64,000 nt of DNA from Tomocerus qinae (taxonomy: Eukaryota; Arthropoda; Collembola; Entomobryomorpha; Tomoceridae), in NCBI GenBank assembly GCA_020055645.1, contig CM034547.1, positions 6,324,001-6,388,000 of the forward strand. The letters are read 5' to 3'. Below, in pieces: positions 11,503 through 24,434 of the stretch. A program made the position numbers and the translations under genes. Numbering within the stretch: the stretch's first letter is position 1; the number at the start of each line of letters is the position of its first letter. The notes under the pieces are model-generated. The model was not told the origin of the DNA, did no database searches, and was given only the letters and a program-made list of their open reading frames with translations.

Positions 11503-13450
11503 TTACATAACACACAAAGGTAAATCCTCCAGCTTTTCAAAAATAAAATCGTATTGAATGGCTTGCGTAATTACACATCCAAATAAAAAAGCACCTACTG
11601 ATAAGAAAACTCCTGAAAGCCATGTTAACCACGCCCCCATTTTGCGATGAAGTCCTCTCGTCAATTCATTGTCACTTTCTGTTTCTGATATTCTCAACAA
11701 GCAGAGCCCTGTGGAAAAATAAATAGAACTATTAAATTACAAATTATTATGTATGGACTTTGAAATTTTATCTGTTAATTAATAACCTGGAAAACTAAAT
11801 ATGAAAACAGCCGCTAAGCTTCCGAGCAGTTTTATCACAGATCCGATATTTGGCAGAAGAACGGCTAAAACAAGTGATAAAATAAACCAAAGAGAAATAC
11901 TAACGATCCGAACACGATTTTGTACTTGCGGATCAATATCATGATGTAAACTGATGCCTCCTCTGGAGAGTTTGTAGTCCCTCCACATATCAATTATGGC
12001 AGCATTGCCACAAAAACTTAAAATAGGGTAAGTCGTATATGTCTTTATGGAAATCGCCACAATTGCTACAAGAACAGATGGGTCGTGTGCGTCATAGGAA
12101 AGAAGTATATCACTGCGGATTTTTGAACCAAATGTTAAGTAACCGTAAGTAGCAGCTACAGTATATGTGAACACACAAATAAAAAGTGCTAATGACATTG
12201 ACAAGGTGAACTGTTTGAGGTTTCGTCTTCTGAAACAAGAATAGATCGGGACGACACTCACATGGCACTGATAACCAAAGCAGATTGTTGGAACAACGAG
12301 AAACACATCTGTCCATTCCGTTGGACTTGTTTTGATTTCTCCAGGAATATACTCTCCAGTATAGTATTGAACAATTATAAGAATTACGATGTAAATTACT
12401 GATACAACTCCAACTGAGCTGACATGCTTCAAAAAATCTATTTTCTTCGGGTAACAGAATGGTAGGATGAATAAAACGGAAGTAATTACTGTAGTAAACG
12501 CTCTGTTCATATACCAAGTATGGCAGAAATGATTTCCATACATGGAGGCGAAAACTAAAAAATGAATCCAAAATGTTAAAATTAAATACTATTAGAAAAT
12601 GGTTGTTGAATAAGTTTAAATATGACAATAAATCAATAGCATACAACAAATATTAGTACCTCGATCGAATTGGTCACCAATAATAATAAGGAATGTAATA
12701 CAAGTTCCAAAACAATACAGTGCAATACAAAGAGAAGTGGCACGTTCGGCAGCTTTTCCCCAAGTATAAGCCAAAACTTCTTGAAGCGTTTTAGCTCCAT
12801 TCCAGTCGGAACAATAAGCTAAGATTATCAATGCAGGAGCTATAAACCCAAGGAGTACCTATTTCAAAACATGATCAAAACAGATTGAGTCGAAATATTA
12901 ATCTGCGAGACATAGCGGAGAGGAAGTTATCAATGAATATCGATTCATTTAATAACTATAATGTATAAATTTTTTACCAGCTGAACTACATTTGCGGCGA
13001 TAACGCCCCCAGCGTCATTGAATGCTGCAAAATATTAACGAATTTAATAACCATCATATATTTAGACAATTAGATATCTAGAATCTAGACTAGAGAATTT
13101 TATACATTGAATATAGTTCTAAGGAATTATTTTCGGAGCTGTCATAATCATCGAATTTAAATATCGAGTTACATACCACTGGGAAAATTGAGTACTCCTG
13201 CACCCAAAGCAGCATTAACAATCAGCATTGATGCAGAAAACCATCCTGTCCCATCCTGCGTACTTTCAAATGTCGACTGAGAAGATCCCCCGTGGATTCT
13301 AACTGGAGGTAGAACAATTAAACGTTCATCTTGCAGCTCATCTGTGTCATCGTTGATAACAAGAGGTTCTGGACTACGGCAATCAAACTGACGATCCTGC
13401 AGAGAAGATTGGTTGAAACCATTCTCAGAAAAATTACTCTTCCCAGGCAT
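11503..13450 (-). CDS. SLC38-family neutral amino-acid transporter (SNAT7-like)
   Basis: Sodium-coupled neutral amino-acid permease of the AAAP superfamily. Human SLC38A7 exports glutamine from lysosomes. Five exons (13177-13450, 12978-13024, 12660-12858, 11787-12554, 11503-11708) give 497 aa. The acidic cytosolic N-terminus (about 75 aa) precedes the first helix, GWFSASMLIVNAALGAGVLN, the hallmark of SLC38 TM1. Further helices follow: GVIAANVVQLVLLGFIAPAL, the SLCIALYCFGTCITFLIII segment, FLVVPTICFGYQCHVSVVPI (the conserved TM5/6 region), and the C-terminal pair after the FSFPGLCLL motif. The charged loop around 11640-11700 and the helix WLTWLSGVFLSVGAFLFGCV match the SNAT7/8 end. Exon phases are consistent throughout. 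The family is sure; the subtype is likely. Confidence 0.9.
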
Positions 13451-14156
13451 AGTACTTTTTTTACATTGCAGGGAGTCACTATGACTGGAAACTGCAAACG
13501 AAAATGGAAAGGTCCGATCCTTTTCTACTTTCCTTCCTGTAACGAGAACGAGAGTTGCAAGGAATTTGGTCCAAATTCAATCTATGCTATGAACAGTTTA
13601 TTTAAATTCTTGTTATAGCCAAATAATTCTTGCCAAATCTGTTCTTCTTCAGAACCAGAAGGCAACTGAAGCAGCTGATATTCTATGTGCGGCAAAGTAG
13701 ATTTAGATCACTTCACGTCGACTCACACAATAACAAAAACACACTGCTGAGTCTCCTATCCTATCCTATCTGTCCACTGTTCTCTTTCATTCTCACTTTC
13801 CTTATCTCCTATTTTCTGTTATCCCCCAGTTCGTTTTTTGGTTTTATTTAGAAAATCAAAACAACAATATAGTGTCAGTTTTAAAGTTGAAAGAAATAAT
13901 CCTATTTCCGGTAAAGTGCGATTTATTATTAGTGGAAGTTTCGGTATGCTCAATTTGCAGACATATGAAGAGGCGTATTTAAAATTAATTTAATTCAACA
14001 AATATTTATATGCAATATAGCATTCATACCTTTAATTTCTTTTATTCTTTTCGTTTGTTGTTTACAGATACAAATATTCGGTATCTGAGGCCTAATACAG
14101 CGAAGCTGTTTCTAATTGCAAAGTAGAAGAAACGAAGATTAGAGGAATAATAAAAT
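13451..14156. other. Divergent promoter region of SLC38 and BOLA3 genes
   Basis: About 700 bases between two start codons on opposite strands. They contain pyrimidine-rich tracts (13740-13850) but no TATA box or coding exon that I can defend. This is likely a shared regulatory region with both 5' UTRs. Confidence 0.5.
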
Positions 14157-15508
14157 ATGATTAAGGCTAATATGCTTTCCTGGTGGAGATTACTGTCATT
14201 CAATCGATGCCAATATTCAGCCAAAGCTTATTGCAAAGTAACTTCTGGAACATCTGTTTCTACCGTTTCATCAGTCTTTAACAGCAGATTTCATTCTACC
14301 AGCAATAATGGTTCTTCTGCCTCTAGTAACGCTGATAATGATATCGCAAGGCAGCAGGGAGAAATTAGACTAAAAGAAAAATTAAGCTTGTCGTTTCCAT
14401 CAGCCTCTCAGATTGAAGTCGAAGATATATCAGGTAAATCTGTGGAAAGTTTAAATTGCTAACATTTCTTGTGTTCTTATTAATATGTAAATTCCCATTT
14501 TTCAATCGAATTCCGCTGTAAAAATTTTCCTTTCACTGCGTATCAAATAATACTTCCACGAAAATAATGGATATATCAGTACATTACGTACAAATCTATT
14601 TATTTACAAATATTATTATTAAATAAAAGACAAATAATTTTTTTCTAATTATATTACATGCGATGAGTGTGTGACTAATTTTTTTGTGACATTGATATAT
14701 GCTTCATGCATATGCCATATGCAATACATAAGACGACTATCATGACTGATTGTGGGTTTTGTGTATTGTTTGGGATGATGTCAACGAAAGCCTTTTATCT
14801 CTGGTAAATATGAGTGATTACATAATGTCGATTTCCCGTACGTTTATTGTTTTCTTTCTTTTAAAGTTTCTTACACGAATTTTATTGAAATGAAGATTTA
14901 ACGATTGAACATAGCACAAATAAATAATAGTAAATATTTTGTTGGTTACACAGGTGGATGCGGTTCAATGTATCAAATTCACGTGGAATCAATAGACTTC
15001 AGTGGATTGAACACAGTGAAACAGCACCAACTTGTCACAAAGGTAATGCTGCATTATGTAATACTAATCCATAAAAAAGTTAATACGATACGATGAAATA
15101 CGAGTTATGGCGGCCTGAGCCACATCCACATAAATAATAATAAATTATACCGGGACCAGAATAAGTGAAGTAGATGTTAGACGAAAGGCTTCTATTTCTT
15201 TCTTCATTTCTTCAAATAGCATTAAAAACAAAATTATTTGTTCGTTCGTCGTCGACAGAGTTAGAATTTTGGTCAACGATAGGAAAATGTTTTCCTATAA
15301 TTTTATGTCCTGTGTGTAATGTGGCTGATTTCATTTTGTATAGAAAATGTTTGAAATAAATTAGCTAGCAGAAATACTTTTGTTTACAAGATAATAGTTA
15401 TTCCCATATTAATTTGTGCCCGTTTGTATTTTATAGGCCTTGCAAGATGACATTAAAGGAATGCATGGCGTTCGTATATCTACGAAAGTACCCATAAAAT
15501 CCAAGTAA
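14157..15508 (+). CDS. BOLA3: Mitochondrial BolA-like protein 3
   Basis: Mitochondrial iron-sulfur assembly factor. In animals, BOLA3 works with GLRX5 to deliver 4Fe-4S clusters, notably to lipoic acid synthase. Exons 14157-14433, 14954-15042 and 15437-15508 give 145 aa. The Ser/Arg-rich N-terminus (about 70 residues with several Arg and no acid until residue 60) fits a mitochondrial targeting peptide. The BolA fold begins at about residue 75. It contains GGCGSMYQIHVESIDFSGLN (the BOLA3-specific Cys) and the helix VKQHQLVTKALQDDIKGMHG with the conserved C-terminal His before VRISTKVP. The length is close to the human protein apart from a longer presequence. Confidence is high. Confidence 0.92.
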
Positions 15509-16536
15509 AAAATAACACAACGAAACTCCAACTTTTATCATAGTTATAAAATACATTTGGTATATAAAAATGTTGCCAATATTATAGAATGAATTATAAG
15601 ACATATAGAATTTAAGGTATGTAAAATTATGGATATTATGTTACTTTTATCTGTAATTGGTTGATACTAATAAAATCTAACTGGTAATTAAAATGATGAG
15701 CGTTTAAAGTTTTTAAGTAAAATGTAAAGCAAACAACTTTGGAGACTTATTGATTTGTCTTGATTTGACTAAAACTAAAAATGAAATAAAAAATAATGGT
15801 GATAGATACAAGGAAGGACGATGACCACTTTTATATTATTTGATTTGAATTTTAAAACGTTGAAAGAGTCATTTTTGTTTAAAAAACATAATGAAATAGG
15901 CGAATTGGTATTCTAGGTTGATTATTGAAAAAACCAAAATAGCTATTATACAACAATACTACATACTGGGAAACATAGACATAAAATGTATTGGCGCTTA
16001 GAGTTTCAGAACCACTGGTTTTCGTGCACTTCTGAATTTGAATTAAATTGTAAATCACAATTAAGTTTAAAGTTGACTTTAATTAATAATGTGCACAGAG
16101 CAGATACATGATTACGTATAAGACCATTAGTTCATCTATTTATCGCACCTATAGTATTCATTATCTAATGAAAGTACAATAGAATGTATATATTATTGAT
16201 TTGTTAACCTGCTTTAATACACAAAACACAGATATACACATTACACATATGGTATCACCCTATAATAGTCATTGCCAAAATTATCCTAGGAGCTTTAGAA
16301 AAGTAGCTTCAACTTCAATTAATTATTTATTGGGTAGTTAGTTAATAGTTAGAGCTTTTAGAGCTGTAGCTGTACACAATTACACGTTTATATTTCCAGA
16401 AGCCAAAAACCACAAAGATAATATGGACGGTAGCAATAATAGTTACCTTTTATACTCGTAACTTATCTACTGAGCCCTGAAACAACAGCACAATACACCA
16501 CAAAATATTCCTCCAGTTTTCACCCGTCAGAATAAA
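15509..16536. other. Intergenic region between BOLA3 and SLC22 gene
   Basis: AT-rich, with AATAAA near 15670 as a possible BOLA3 polyadenylation signal. No coding exon or notable repeat recognised. Confidence 0.55.
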
Positions 16537-18954
16537 ATGGATTTAGACGATGTATACGTACAAATTGGGGAATTTGGGGTGCAACAAAAAATATATTTCT
16601 TTTCTTTGTGTCTTTTTAATCTTTATGCACCCCTACACTTGATTCAAATAGTTTTTACAGGTATAAATTTCAAAGCAATTAATATTCTTTCTGCTATTTA
16701 CAACTAAATATATTAATATGTTATACGTTTCTTGTTTTGAAACGTACAAGTAATTTGAAATCAAAGTGTTATCGTTTTATTTACAGGGCAAGCACCGATA
16801 TTTCAGTGCTATTCAAAGTGCAATGTTTCGGTTTCGAGCGCTCCTGCGACTGCAAGTGGCTTTTGCAATACATCAAATTCTATGTTCAGTTTTACCGACA
16901 ATGACATTGCTTCTGTCCACGCTGATAAATATTTTTACCAGGTTTCCAACAATTCTTGTCCGGGCAATTTAAAATCAAACTGTGACCGCTTAGAATTTGC
17001 AGATTATCCTGATTCCTTTCCCAAACAGGTGTGTAAAATTAAAATTTCTTATTGCGTACTTTAATATTTTAAAATCAAAGGAATGCGATTATGGGTTATT
17101 TTTTGTCATTTAGTGGAGTCTAGTATGCGACAGCGCTTACAGTGTCAAATTGGTACAGTCAGGTAAATTGTAAAATAATAATTAAATAAATTACATGTTT
17201 AAATCTTCTATTAATGATTTTTACTAAAACTGTCGTATAGCTTTTATGGCTGGAGTTGGTATTGGAGCAGTCACACTTGGAGCAGTGGCTGATCATTTTG
17301 GTAGAAGGCGATCCTTAGCTTACACTTTGATTGGCATAATTATTTCTGGAATTTGCTCAAGCTTTGTTCCCTGGTTCCCATTATATATAATACTTCGGTT
17401 AGTAATATTAACATTAGTATTGGAAGAAAAAAGGATTGTACCAGTTGTGTTGTATAACCATTTTGTATTTCTCATGTACTAGATTCCTTGCTGGATTTTT
17501 CTGTGCTGGGAACATACTGTCTAGTTTCGTTTTATCTAGCGAACTTGTTGGTCCCAGTAAAAGAGGTCTTTGTGGTAACATATTTCAGGTTTGTTCATCG
17601 CCGTTAATGGTTTATTTATGCAATTTTATAAACTGCTAAAATTTGCGTTAATTTAAACATAATTGCCCACCTTTTCGGAACAGGTATTCTTTGCCATTGG
17701 AATCGTTATTTATTCTGGTCTAGCATATTTTTTAAGTAACTGGAAAATGCTTTCGTTTGTTTCGACTGCTATTGGAATACCATATCTGTTTTTCTTTATG
17801 TACGTTTGTCTACGATTCACTTATTTTAATTTAAGTTAACAGCTTTGTTATGAAAATATTATTTGATTATTTCTAGCACTTTCGCTGTGGATAATTCTTC
17901 TCAATTCACTGTCTAATTTTTTTAAAATATAGATTGCTTCCTGAATCTCCCAGATGGTTAATAACGCATGAGCGTACACGTGAAGCCAAGCAAGTGCTAC
18001 GTCAAATAGCAGACAGAAATGGAATGATTTTCCCTACAGATTTGGATATTTCGGTTCCTCTTCCTAATGCTAAAAAGAATAATTTATTGGATGTGTTTAA
18101 GAGGAAAAAAACAGCCATATCTACTTGTATTCAGTTATATTCCTGGTCAGAGAATCATAATATATTTTAAACATACCAAAAGTTTTTGATCCCTATATTA
18201 AAATAATTTTATGTATAACACAGGTTCGTTAACAGCATTGTGTACTACGGACTGACATTAGCATCAGATAAATTGGGGAGCAGTATTTACACATCAACAG
18301 TACTTAGTGGTGTAGTTGAAATACCTGCATATATTGTCACAGCAGTTTTGATTGACTGGTATGCACCATATACCTACATTTTATCCATTTATTGTCTGTA
18401 ATTTGTAAAGCATAAGCACGGATAATAACAATATCTTTACTTCTAGGATTGGAAGACGAATAACGCTAGCATTATTCATGGTAATGGGAGGAGTTTCGTG
18501 CATAGCAATTCAGTTTTTAAGCCACTCTTCGGCAGTCACCTTAGGACTTGCTCTTGTGGGAAAATTGTCCATTGCAGCCAGCTTTTCCATTATTTATATC
18601 CATACTGCAGAATTATTTCCAACCGTTATTCGTAACAGTGGACTTGGTCTGTGCTCCCTGTTTGCACGATTTGGAGGAATATTAGCACCATTTGTTAGCA
18701 TGGCGGATTCTATACAGCCGGCTTTACAATTTACCATTTACGGTGTTCTAAGTTTCTCTTCTGGAATCCTGAATTTGTTACTTGAGGAAACGCTTAACAG
18801 AACTTTGCCAGAAACACTTGAGGACTTGAAGGGAGAGCCTAGCCTCCGTAATCAAAGAGGACGGTATGCTCCACTCTCTAATGAAGATATTGAAGAATCT
18901 GACGAAGAGAACTCGACAACGGTTTTCGAAGTCAAAAGTGCGATCACAACATAG
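16537..18954 (+). CDS. SLC22-type organic cation/anion transporter (MFS)
   Basis: Plasma-membrane major-facilitator transporter of small organic ions, similar to insect Orct and carcinine-transporter relatives. Nine exons (16537-16660, 16787-17028, 17114-17162, 17241-17397, 17483-17588, 17684-17799, 17933-18145, 18224-18358, 18447-18954) give 549 aa. TM1 (about residues 20-40) is followed by the large extracellular loop with many Cys and N-glycosylation sequons (residues 43-120). This loop is a hallmark of SLC22. MFS signatures are [17 protein letters not shown] in the TM2-3 loop, [10 protein letters not shown] after TM6, and [16 protein letters not shown] near TM10-11. The cytosolic tail is acidic ([11 protein letters not shown]). 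The substrate cannot be told from the sequence. Confidence 0.92.
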
Positions 18955-20466
18955 AAAAATTATTAAAACGGTATTGATTGCTCAACATTAAAGTATATTA
19001 TTAGTATAAAAAAAAGATAGGTCTAGAGAAAAAATTATGTATCGTGTTAAATGTTAAAAAATAACAATAATGTTAATGTTGAAGTGCATGTGTTAGTGGC
19101 AATAAGTGAATCCAGGCCTGTATATTGTGTTAAAAATCGATAGATTTCTAATTATAGTATATACTGTTTGAAACAGCACATAAAGAATTTGATGACATAC
19201 GTTCACTAAAGCTCTTAAAGATATTTATTATTCAATTCAGATTACTCATATCACAATTCTCAATAATTTCTCCACTCACTCCCACTAGTTCCGCATTAAC
19301 TTCTCTGACCTCTCTTTTGCTTTGCCATGTCCCGATTTACGACAATTACTGAACCTACTAGTATTTTTGTGTATTATATTGTAAGGTACTCAAAAGTTAG
19401 TGGTGTGGTATTATAATTATATATGTAGAATCAATATATTGTAGCTGTAGCTTAATGTTTTCAAAAGCCACGTAGCTCTTCCATTTGTCCATGAGAGCGT
19501 ATAGTTTTAATCCAAAAGAAAGGTATAATACCGCAGATATAGCAAAAAGTAGAAATAATATATTGCATAATAATATTAGCATAGTATTTAAGACAATGAC
19601 ATCGATCGGATGGTATGGGGTATGTAGACTTTACTATTGAAATGCAACAAAATGTACTGGTAAATTTGAAATATAACATGTGTGAATCGAGTAGTGATAG
19701 TAAGAGGAAATATTTAATTTAATTAAGCTCTAAAATAAACTGAATACCTATATCTAACGTGACATTGTCTGTGATAATACGAATTATAATTAAGTATTCA
19801 TAATACGATTTGCAATGTACTGCAATTTGTTCTTGTATCACAAATGAGTCTGTCCAATGTAGGAGTTTTGTGCTATGTGGATTGTGAGTAAGTTTAATAA
19901 AATACCTCAGAAATACTTACATGAAAGTATATACCTAATAGAAGTAAAGATAGGGGTCTGTTATTGTCCGATTATGGTCAACTGAAAACAATATTGCAAG
20001 TTGTAGTAACCATTTTTGGTAACAAATAATGTTACAATGTGTGACCAAGAACTTGTATGTGAGACTGACTTAAAGTTATTAATTATTGTCTTCCGGTATT
20101 ATATTAATTATTTCTATTCCTGTTTATTTCTCTAAAACCACTTCGCAAAATCAATTTGTCTATCTATTCTTTTATGTCAATATTATATAACATATGTATA
20201 ATGTACAAATACTAAAGGAATTTAATTGTGAATGAACCATCTAAGATATAGTTTGAATAATGCTCCAATTTGTGCCTCGATTATTACATAAATATAATAT
20301 ACACATAATGTTAGTGCTAAATAGATACCTATTATTGTATGTATTTATCGATGAACAGCAATCATCCATTGTTAATGCAGTAGTGACGCAATTAATAACT
20401 AATATTTATGACGATAGAAATAGGTGATTAAAAATTTCTTGTTTGTCTGTAAGAAATAAATACACT
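18955..20466. other. Convergent intergenic region
   Basis: 1.5 kb of AT-rich sequence between the 3' ends of the SLC22 gene (+) and the charged secreted-protein gene (-). No coding exon, RNA gene or clear repeat recognised. Confidence 0.55.
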
Positions 20467-20472
20467 TTTATT
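20467..20472 (-). terminator. Polyadenylation signal of the charged secreted-protein gene
   Basis: AATAAA on the minus strand, about 75 bases after the stop codon at 20548. It supports that stop as the true end. Confidence 0.55.
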
Positions 20473-20547
20473 GCACAGCATGTTTAATTAAAATCACTAG
20501 GCTTTTCTAGTAAAACAAAGTTATTCCGGGGATTTTTATGTCTCCAA

Positions 20548-23500
20548 CTAATCATACCTTTGATTACCCTCTTGGATATCAATATCAATCACAGCATCTC
20601 CATGCTCTTGAACATGATGGTGTTGGCCTTGATTTCTGTAGGCATTTGATGAAGTACGTTGGCTTCCTGCAGTTTCGTCAGTGTTACTTAACTGAAGAGA
20701 GTATGACTGTTGTCTATTATTATTTTGTGAATTGAAACGCTTAGAAGATTTTCCAGGCTTTACGTTAGTTATCGTATGTTTAAAAGACACCGATGCTAAA
20801 GGCAATGGTTTCTCTGTAATTATTTCTTGGAATTTTTCTTCCATGCTAATCCTATTGTCGTAATCATCTTGATGACTGTAATTATTATTTTGACTATTTT
20901 GATGATGATCAGAAGATTGACTGGCAAAAGCATTCGACTTTGTCTTTTCTGTGGAAGTATTTTCCGAATACGGTTTTAAAGAATCTTCTCGGATATCGGC
21001 AAATTGTGTTTCTTTTGAATCTTGCATAGATTTCTCCTTGTGCTTTTTACCCTTCCTAGTCTTTTTCACATGATGGAATTTTTCTGTGAACTCAGCTGCA
21101 TTTTCGACATTTTCTCCAGACTCGCTTTCGTCATTTCGGTGGTCGATTCCGTGGGATTTCGTTTTATGTTGATTCTTTTTCTTACCATTTCCTCTTATTT
21201 CTTCATTTTGGATGGTAAACTTTTCAGTAGGATTTTTCTCCAGTTCAACCCGCTGTAATGATATCTCTTCCGTCTCTTTAATTTGAGGTTGAGAATCTAT
21301 TTTTGCAGTGCTTTCCCCATGATCATCATGAGTACGTTCTAAATTCTGTAATCGAGACTCTATCTCTAATTCTCTATAATGCTGTTGGTCAATCTTCTCA
21401 ACGATATCTTCAATTCTTTTAATTCTTTCCTTATCCTCTTGAGAAGTTTCTGACAGTTTCCGAATCACCTCAAGCATCTCATCTTTATGTTTCTTATGCT
21501 CATCATGAAATTCTTCAGCGTTAACTTCTGTAACTTCATTCTCAGCTATCTCTTCATGCTTTAACTTTACCGATTCCTTTGAGACATAATTTTCATTTTC
21601 TGTATCATCTCCAACTTCACGAATCTCATCCTCATCTTTATGTGTCTTATGTTCATCATGAAATACTTCAATGTTAACTTCTATATCTTTATTCTGTGCT
21701 TCTTGCTTCAAGTTGACTGACTCCTCTGTCATAGAATTTTCCTTTACTGCATTATCTCTGACTGCATCGTCATCATCTTCATCACATGAATGCAGTAAGA
21801 GGTTAAAAATTAATATAAAAACCAAACAACAAATATTTCATATAAATAATTTTGTTATTTACATGACAAGTCAGAGCCAGAATCAGAAGTCTTTGAGGAA
21901 TAGTACGTATCAGAATCAGAATCCTTATGGGTTTTTGAGTCCTTGCTTTTCCTACTTCCATGAAGACCCTCTTGAATTTCTGTCACTGTTTTATCAATTT
22001 TCTTTAGCATAGTCATTTTATCTGGAGAAATGGGAAAAATAAATGCCAATTTAGTAAACGACACAGTACAGATATTAAATTACACCCCCACATTACGGTA
22101 TGAACCTCGTAATGTTACGTGGAAATCAGCTTCTTGATTTCTTATGTAAATTGTTTCGATTTTTATTCTGCAGTTACTTTATATTTTTGCGTATCGGGAG
22201 GTGGTCTAACCGGGTGGAAATCTAACGGGGAGGAGATCTGCCGGGAGGAAGTCTAACGGGGAGGAGATTTGACCCGGGAGGAAACCTAACGGGGATGAGA
22301 TCTAAGGAATTCAAATCGATGGTTTTGGACCCCTACAGTATACTAGAGCCCTTAGAACTTAAGAAGCTTATTGTACCAACCAAAAGAAAGTTTCTCAAAG
22401 CACTTTCTCTTTTTCTATGATAATTCCATATAAAATTTTCACCAACTTTCACCATGCCACAATCTTTTGAAATTGAAAAATCTGGGTACTGGTACGATAG
22501 TAGAGGATTAAGGTGGTGAAAGGTTTGAAAGTTAAAAGTACTAGCCAAACACCTTACCTTGTGGTAACCTCATAAAGTAAATAGTTCGGCATTCCTGAAT
22601 TTTATTTGTTTTAGTTGTTATTTATCAAAATCCAATAGTACTGGGTAGTGGATAAGTCATTATTAAGTAGCGGAGCTGCTTTATAGGAATGCCTGATCTG
22701 TCTGTCTGTCTGTCTGTCTGTCTGTTAGCACGATAACTCAAGAACGGTTTGAGATAATCAGTTCAAACTTTCTGAACATAATCTAGGGATAAAAACTGAG
22801 GTCGAGTTTGAATATAGTTAACATCGGGCACACCCCCTGCCTGTGGGCGTGGTTCAAAAACTAAAAATTGGTGTAACTTTCGCTATCGACATTGTAGAAC
22901 GTCATGAAATAACTCGTTCGAAAGGTTAATCGTTAAGTTTGAACATGGTTAACATCGGACACACCCCCTGCCTGTGGGCGTGGTTCAAAAACTAAAAATT
23001 GGTGTAACTTTTGCTACCGACATTGTAGAACGTCATGAAATAGCTCGTTCGAAAGGTTATTCGTCAAGTTTGAACATGGTTAACATCGAACACACCCCCG
23101 GCCTGTGGGCGTGGTTCAAAAACTAAAAATTGGTGTAACTTTTGCTATCGACATTTTAGAACGTCATGAAATAGCTCGTTCGAAAGGTTATTCGTAAAGT
23201 TTGAACATGGTTAACATCGAACACACCCCCGGCCTGTGGGCGTGGTTCAAAAACTAAAAATTGGTAACTTTTGCTGTCGACATTGTAAAACGTCATGAAA
23301 TAGCTCGTTCGAAAGGTCATTCGTTATGTCAGATCAATGTCAAGTCATGTGGGTCAAAACAAGGTAGGTTGATATAGTAACCGCTGTTACAAGGTATGGA
23401 AATAATTCGGATATAAAACCACTCAAAACCACTTATGGGGTTTTGTCCATTGCCAAAGGAGTATCCAAGACTACGGATTTTGGGTCAGCTGCCGTCCCCC

Positions 23501-24434
23501 ATAAGTGGTTTTGAGTGGTTCTGGGGAAAATTATTTCCATACCTTGTAACAGCAGTTACCATATCAACATACCTTGGGTCAAAAGGTCAAAGGTCATTAG
23601 AAAAATGTCAATTAACATGGTAAACCCTCTCCGCTACTTTTTTACATCCATTGTACATGGTTTATTATTATAATGGATTGTATTTGGCAGAGCATGATTC
23701 TTATATGTACGTATGTTGGTGACGGTCGAAATAGATACCTTGTGATTTAGAATCTAAATCTTCAATGCCTCCAGCTTGGATTATTTCTTTTAGCTGTTGG
23801 TTTAAACTTGTAGGAGTTTTAGATATTAAACCCTGGAGAATCAACCCGAATTCTGGAGAAGGCATGTTAACAGTTTGAGATTTCTGAGATCCAAATGGTT
23901 CCGGTATTTGATCATTACGAAAGCCGAACTTCTTAAATAGAATAGCAATGGCTTGAATCCAGTCCCCTTCGTCTGTGTCCTCTTCCGGTGTCATATTATA
24001 TTCACTATCTTCATTTGAATGAGATTCTCCGGAATCCTTAGATTCAAAGTTTATTGATTCATCTTTCTTGTGAAAATTGTGAACACTTTCGTGCTCCGGA
24101 ACTTTATGATCCTTAGCCAAAGAATACTCTTCATCAGTATCAATCGTTGGATACCAAACTTCACCATCGTCTTCATCAACCTGAGATACTTTAGATACCT
24201 GTAGTGTCTCTACTTGAGGTGCCGAATTCCTTCGAATTTTGATATTCGATGCTGTAAAATTATTTACCAATTATAACTAAATCTAATGATGCCAATGCAG
24301 CATAGAAAAGTTAATAGTGTTTAAAATATCTTACGGGCAGATTTTACTGACACTATTCTGTTTACCAAAATAGCTCCTATAAAAAGTAACACTATTCTAC
24401 AATTAGCTGAGTCTTTTATACATAAATTCCACAT
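20548..24434 (-). CDS. Unrecognised secreted, highly charged, disordered protein
   Basis: I do not recognise this gene. Four exons join in phase to 666 aa: 24335-24434, 23739-24251, 21863-22021, 20548-21776. Exon 1 gives an uncleaved anchor or signal peptide with the hydrophobic core CRIVLLFIGAILV and a plausible cleavage near VKSA. The rest is hydrophilic. It has an acidic block (DEDDGEVWYPTIDTDEEYS) and a possibly folded stretch (WIQAIAILFKKFGFRNDQ). Ser/Asp runs (KDSDSDTYYSSKTSDSGSD) follow, then two related segments with EFHDEHKTHKDE- and EFHDEHKKHKDE-type motifs, a coiled-coil-like region (LEVIRKLSE...RIKRIEDIVEKID), and a Gln/Asn/His-rich C-terminus. It resembles acidic extracellular-matrix or mineral-binding proteins in composition only. 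Intron 2 (22022-23738) is unusually long and filled with repeats, so the link between exons 2 and 3 rests on phase and similar composition. Confidence 0.65.
22195..22304. repeat. 16-bp G-rich minisatellite
   Basis: About seven imperfect units of roughly 16 bases, of the type CGGGAGGAAGTCTAAC / GGGGAGGAGATCTGC, inside the long intron of the charged secreted-protein gene. The base composition is strikingly G-rich for this region. Confidence 0.75.
22697..22725. repeat. (CTGT)n microsatellite
   Basis: About seven CTGT/TCTG units at the left edge of the repeat complex in the intron. Confidence 0.85.
22809..23335. repeat. Four tandem units of about 131 bp
   Basis: The landmark CACACCCCC(T/G)GCCTGTGGGCG recurs near 22829, 22960, 23091 and 23222. 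Each time it is followed by GTGGTTCAAAAACTAAAAATTGG and then GAACGTCATGAAATAGCTCG or close variants. The units are over 90% alike by eye. With the CTGT tract on one side and the foldback on the other, this looks like one inserted composite element. Confidence 0.85.
23361..23576. repeat. Inverted repeat (foldback) with about 80-bp arms
   Basis: The left arm, 23361-23440, reads AAGGTAGGTTGATATAGTAA through CCACTTATGGGG. The right arm, 23497-23576, is its reverse complement with a few mismatches. The spacer is about 56 bases. It is a probable MITE or foldback element, or the right end of the composite repeat to its left. Confidence 0.85.
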
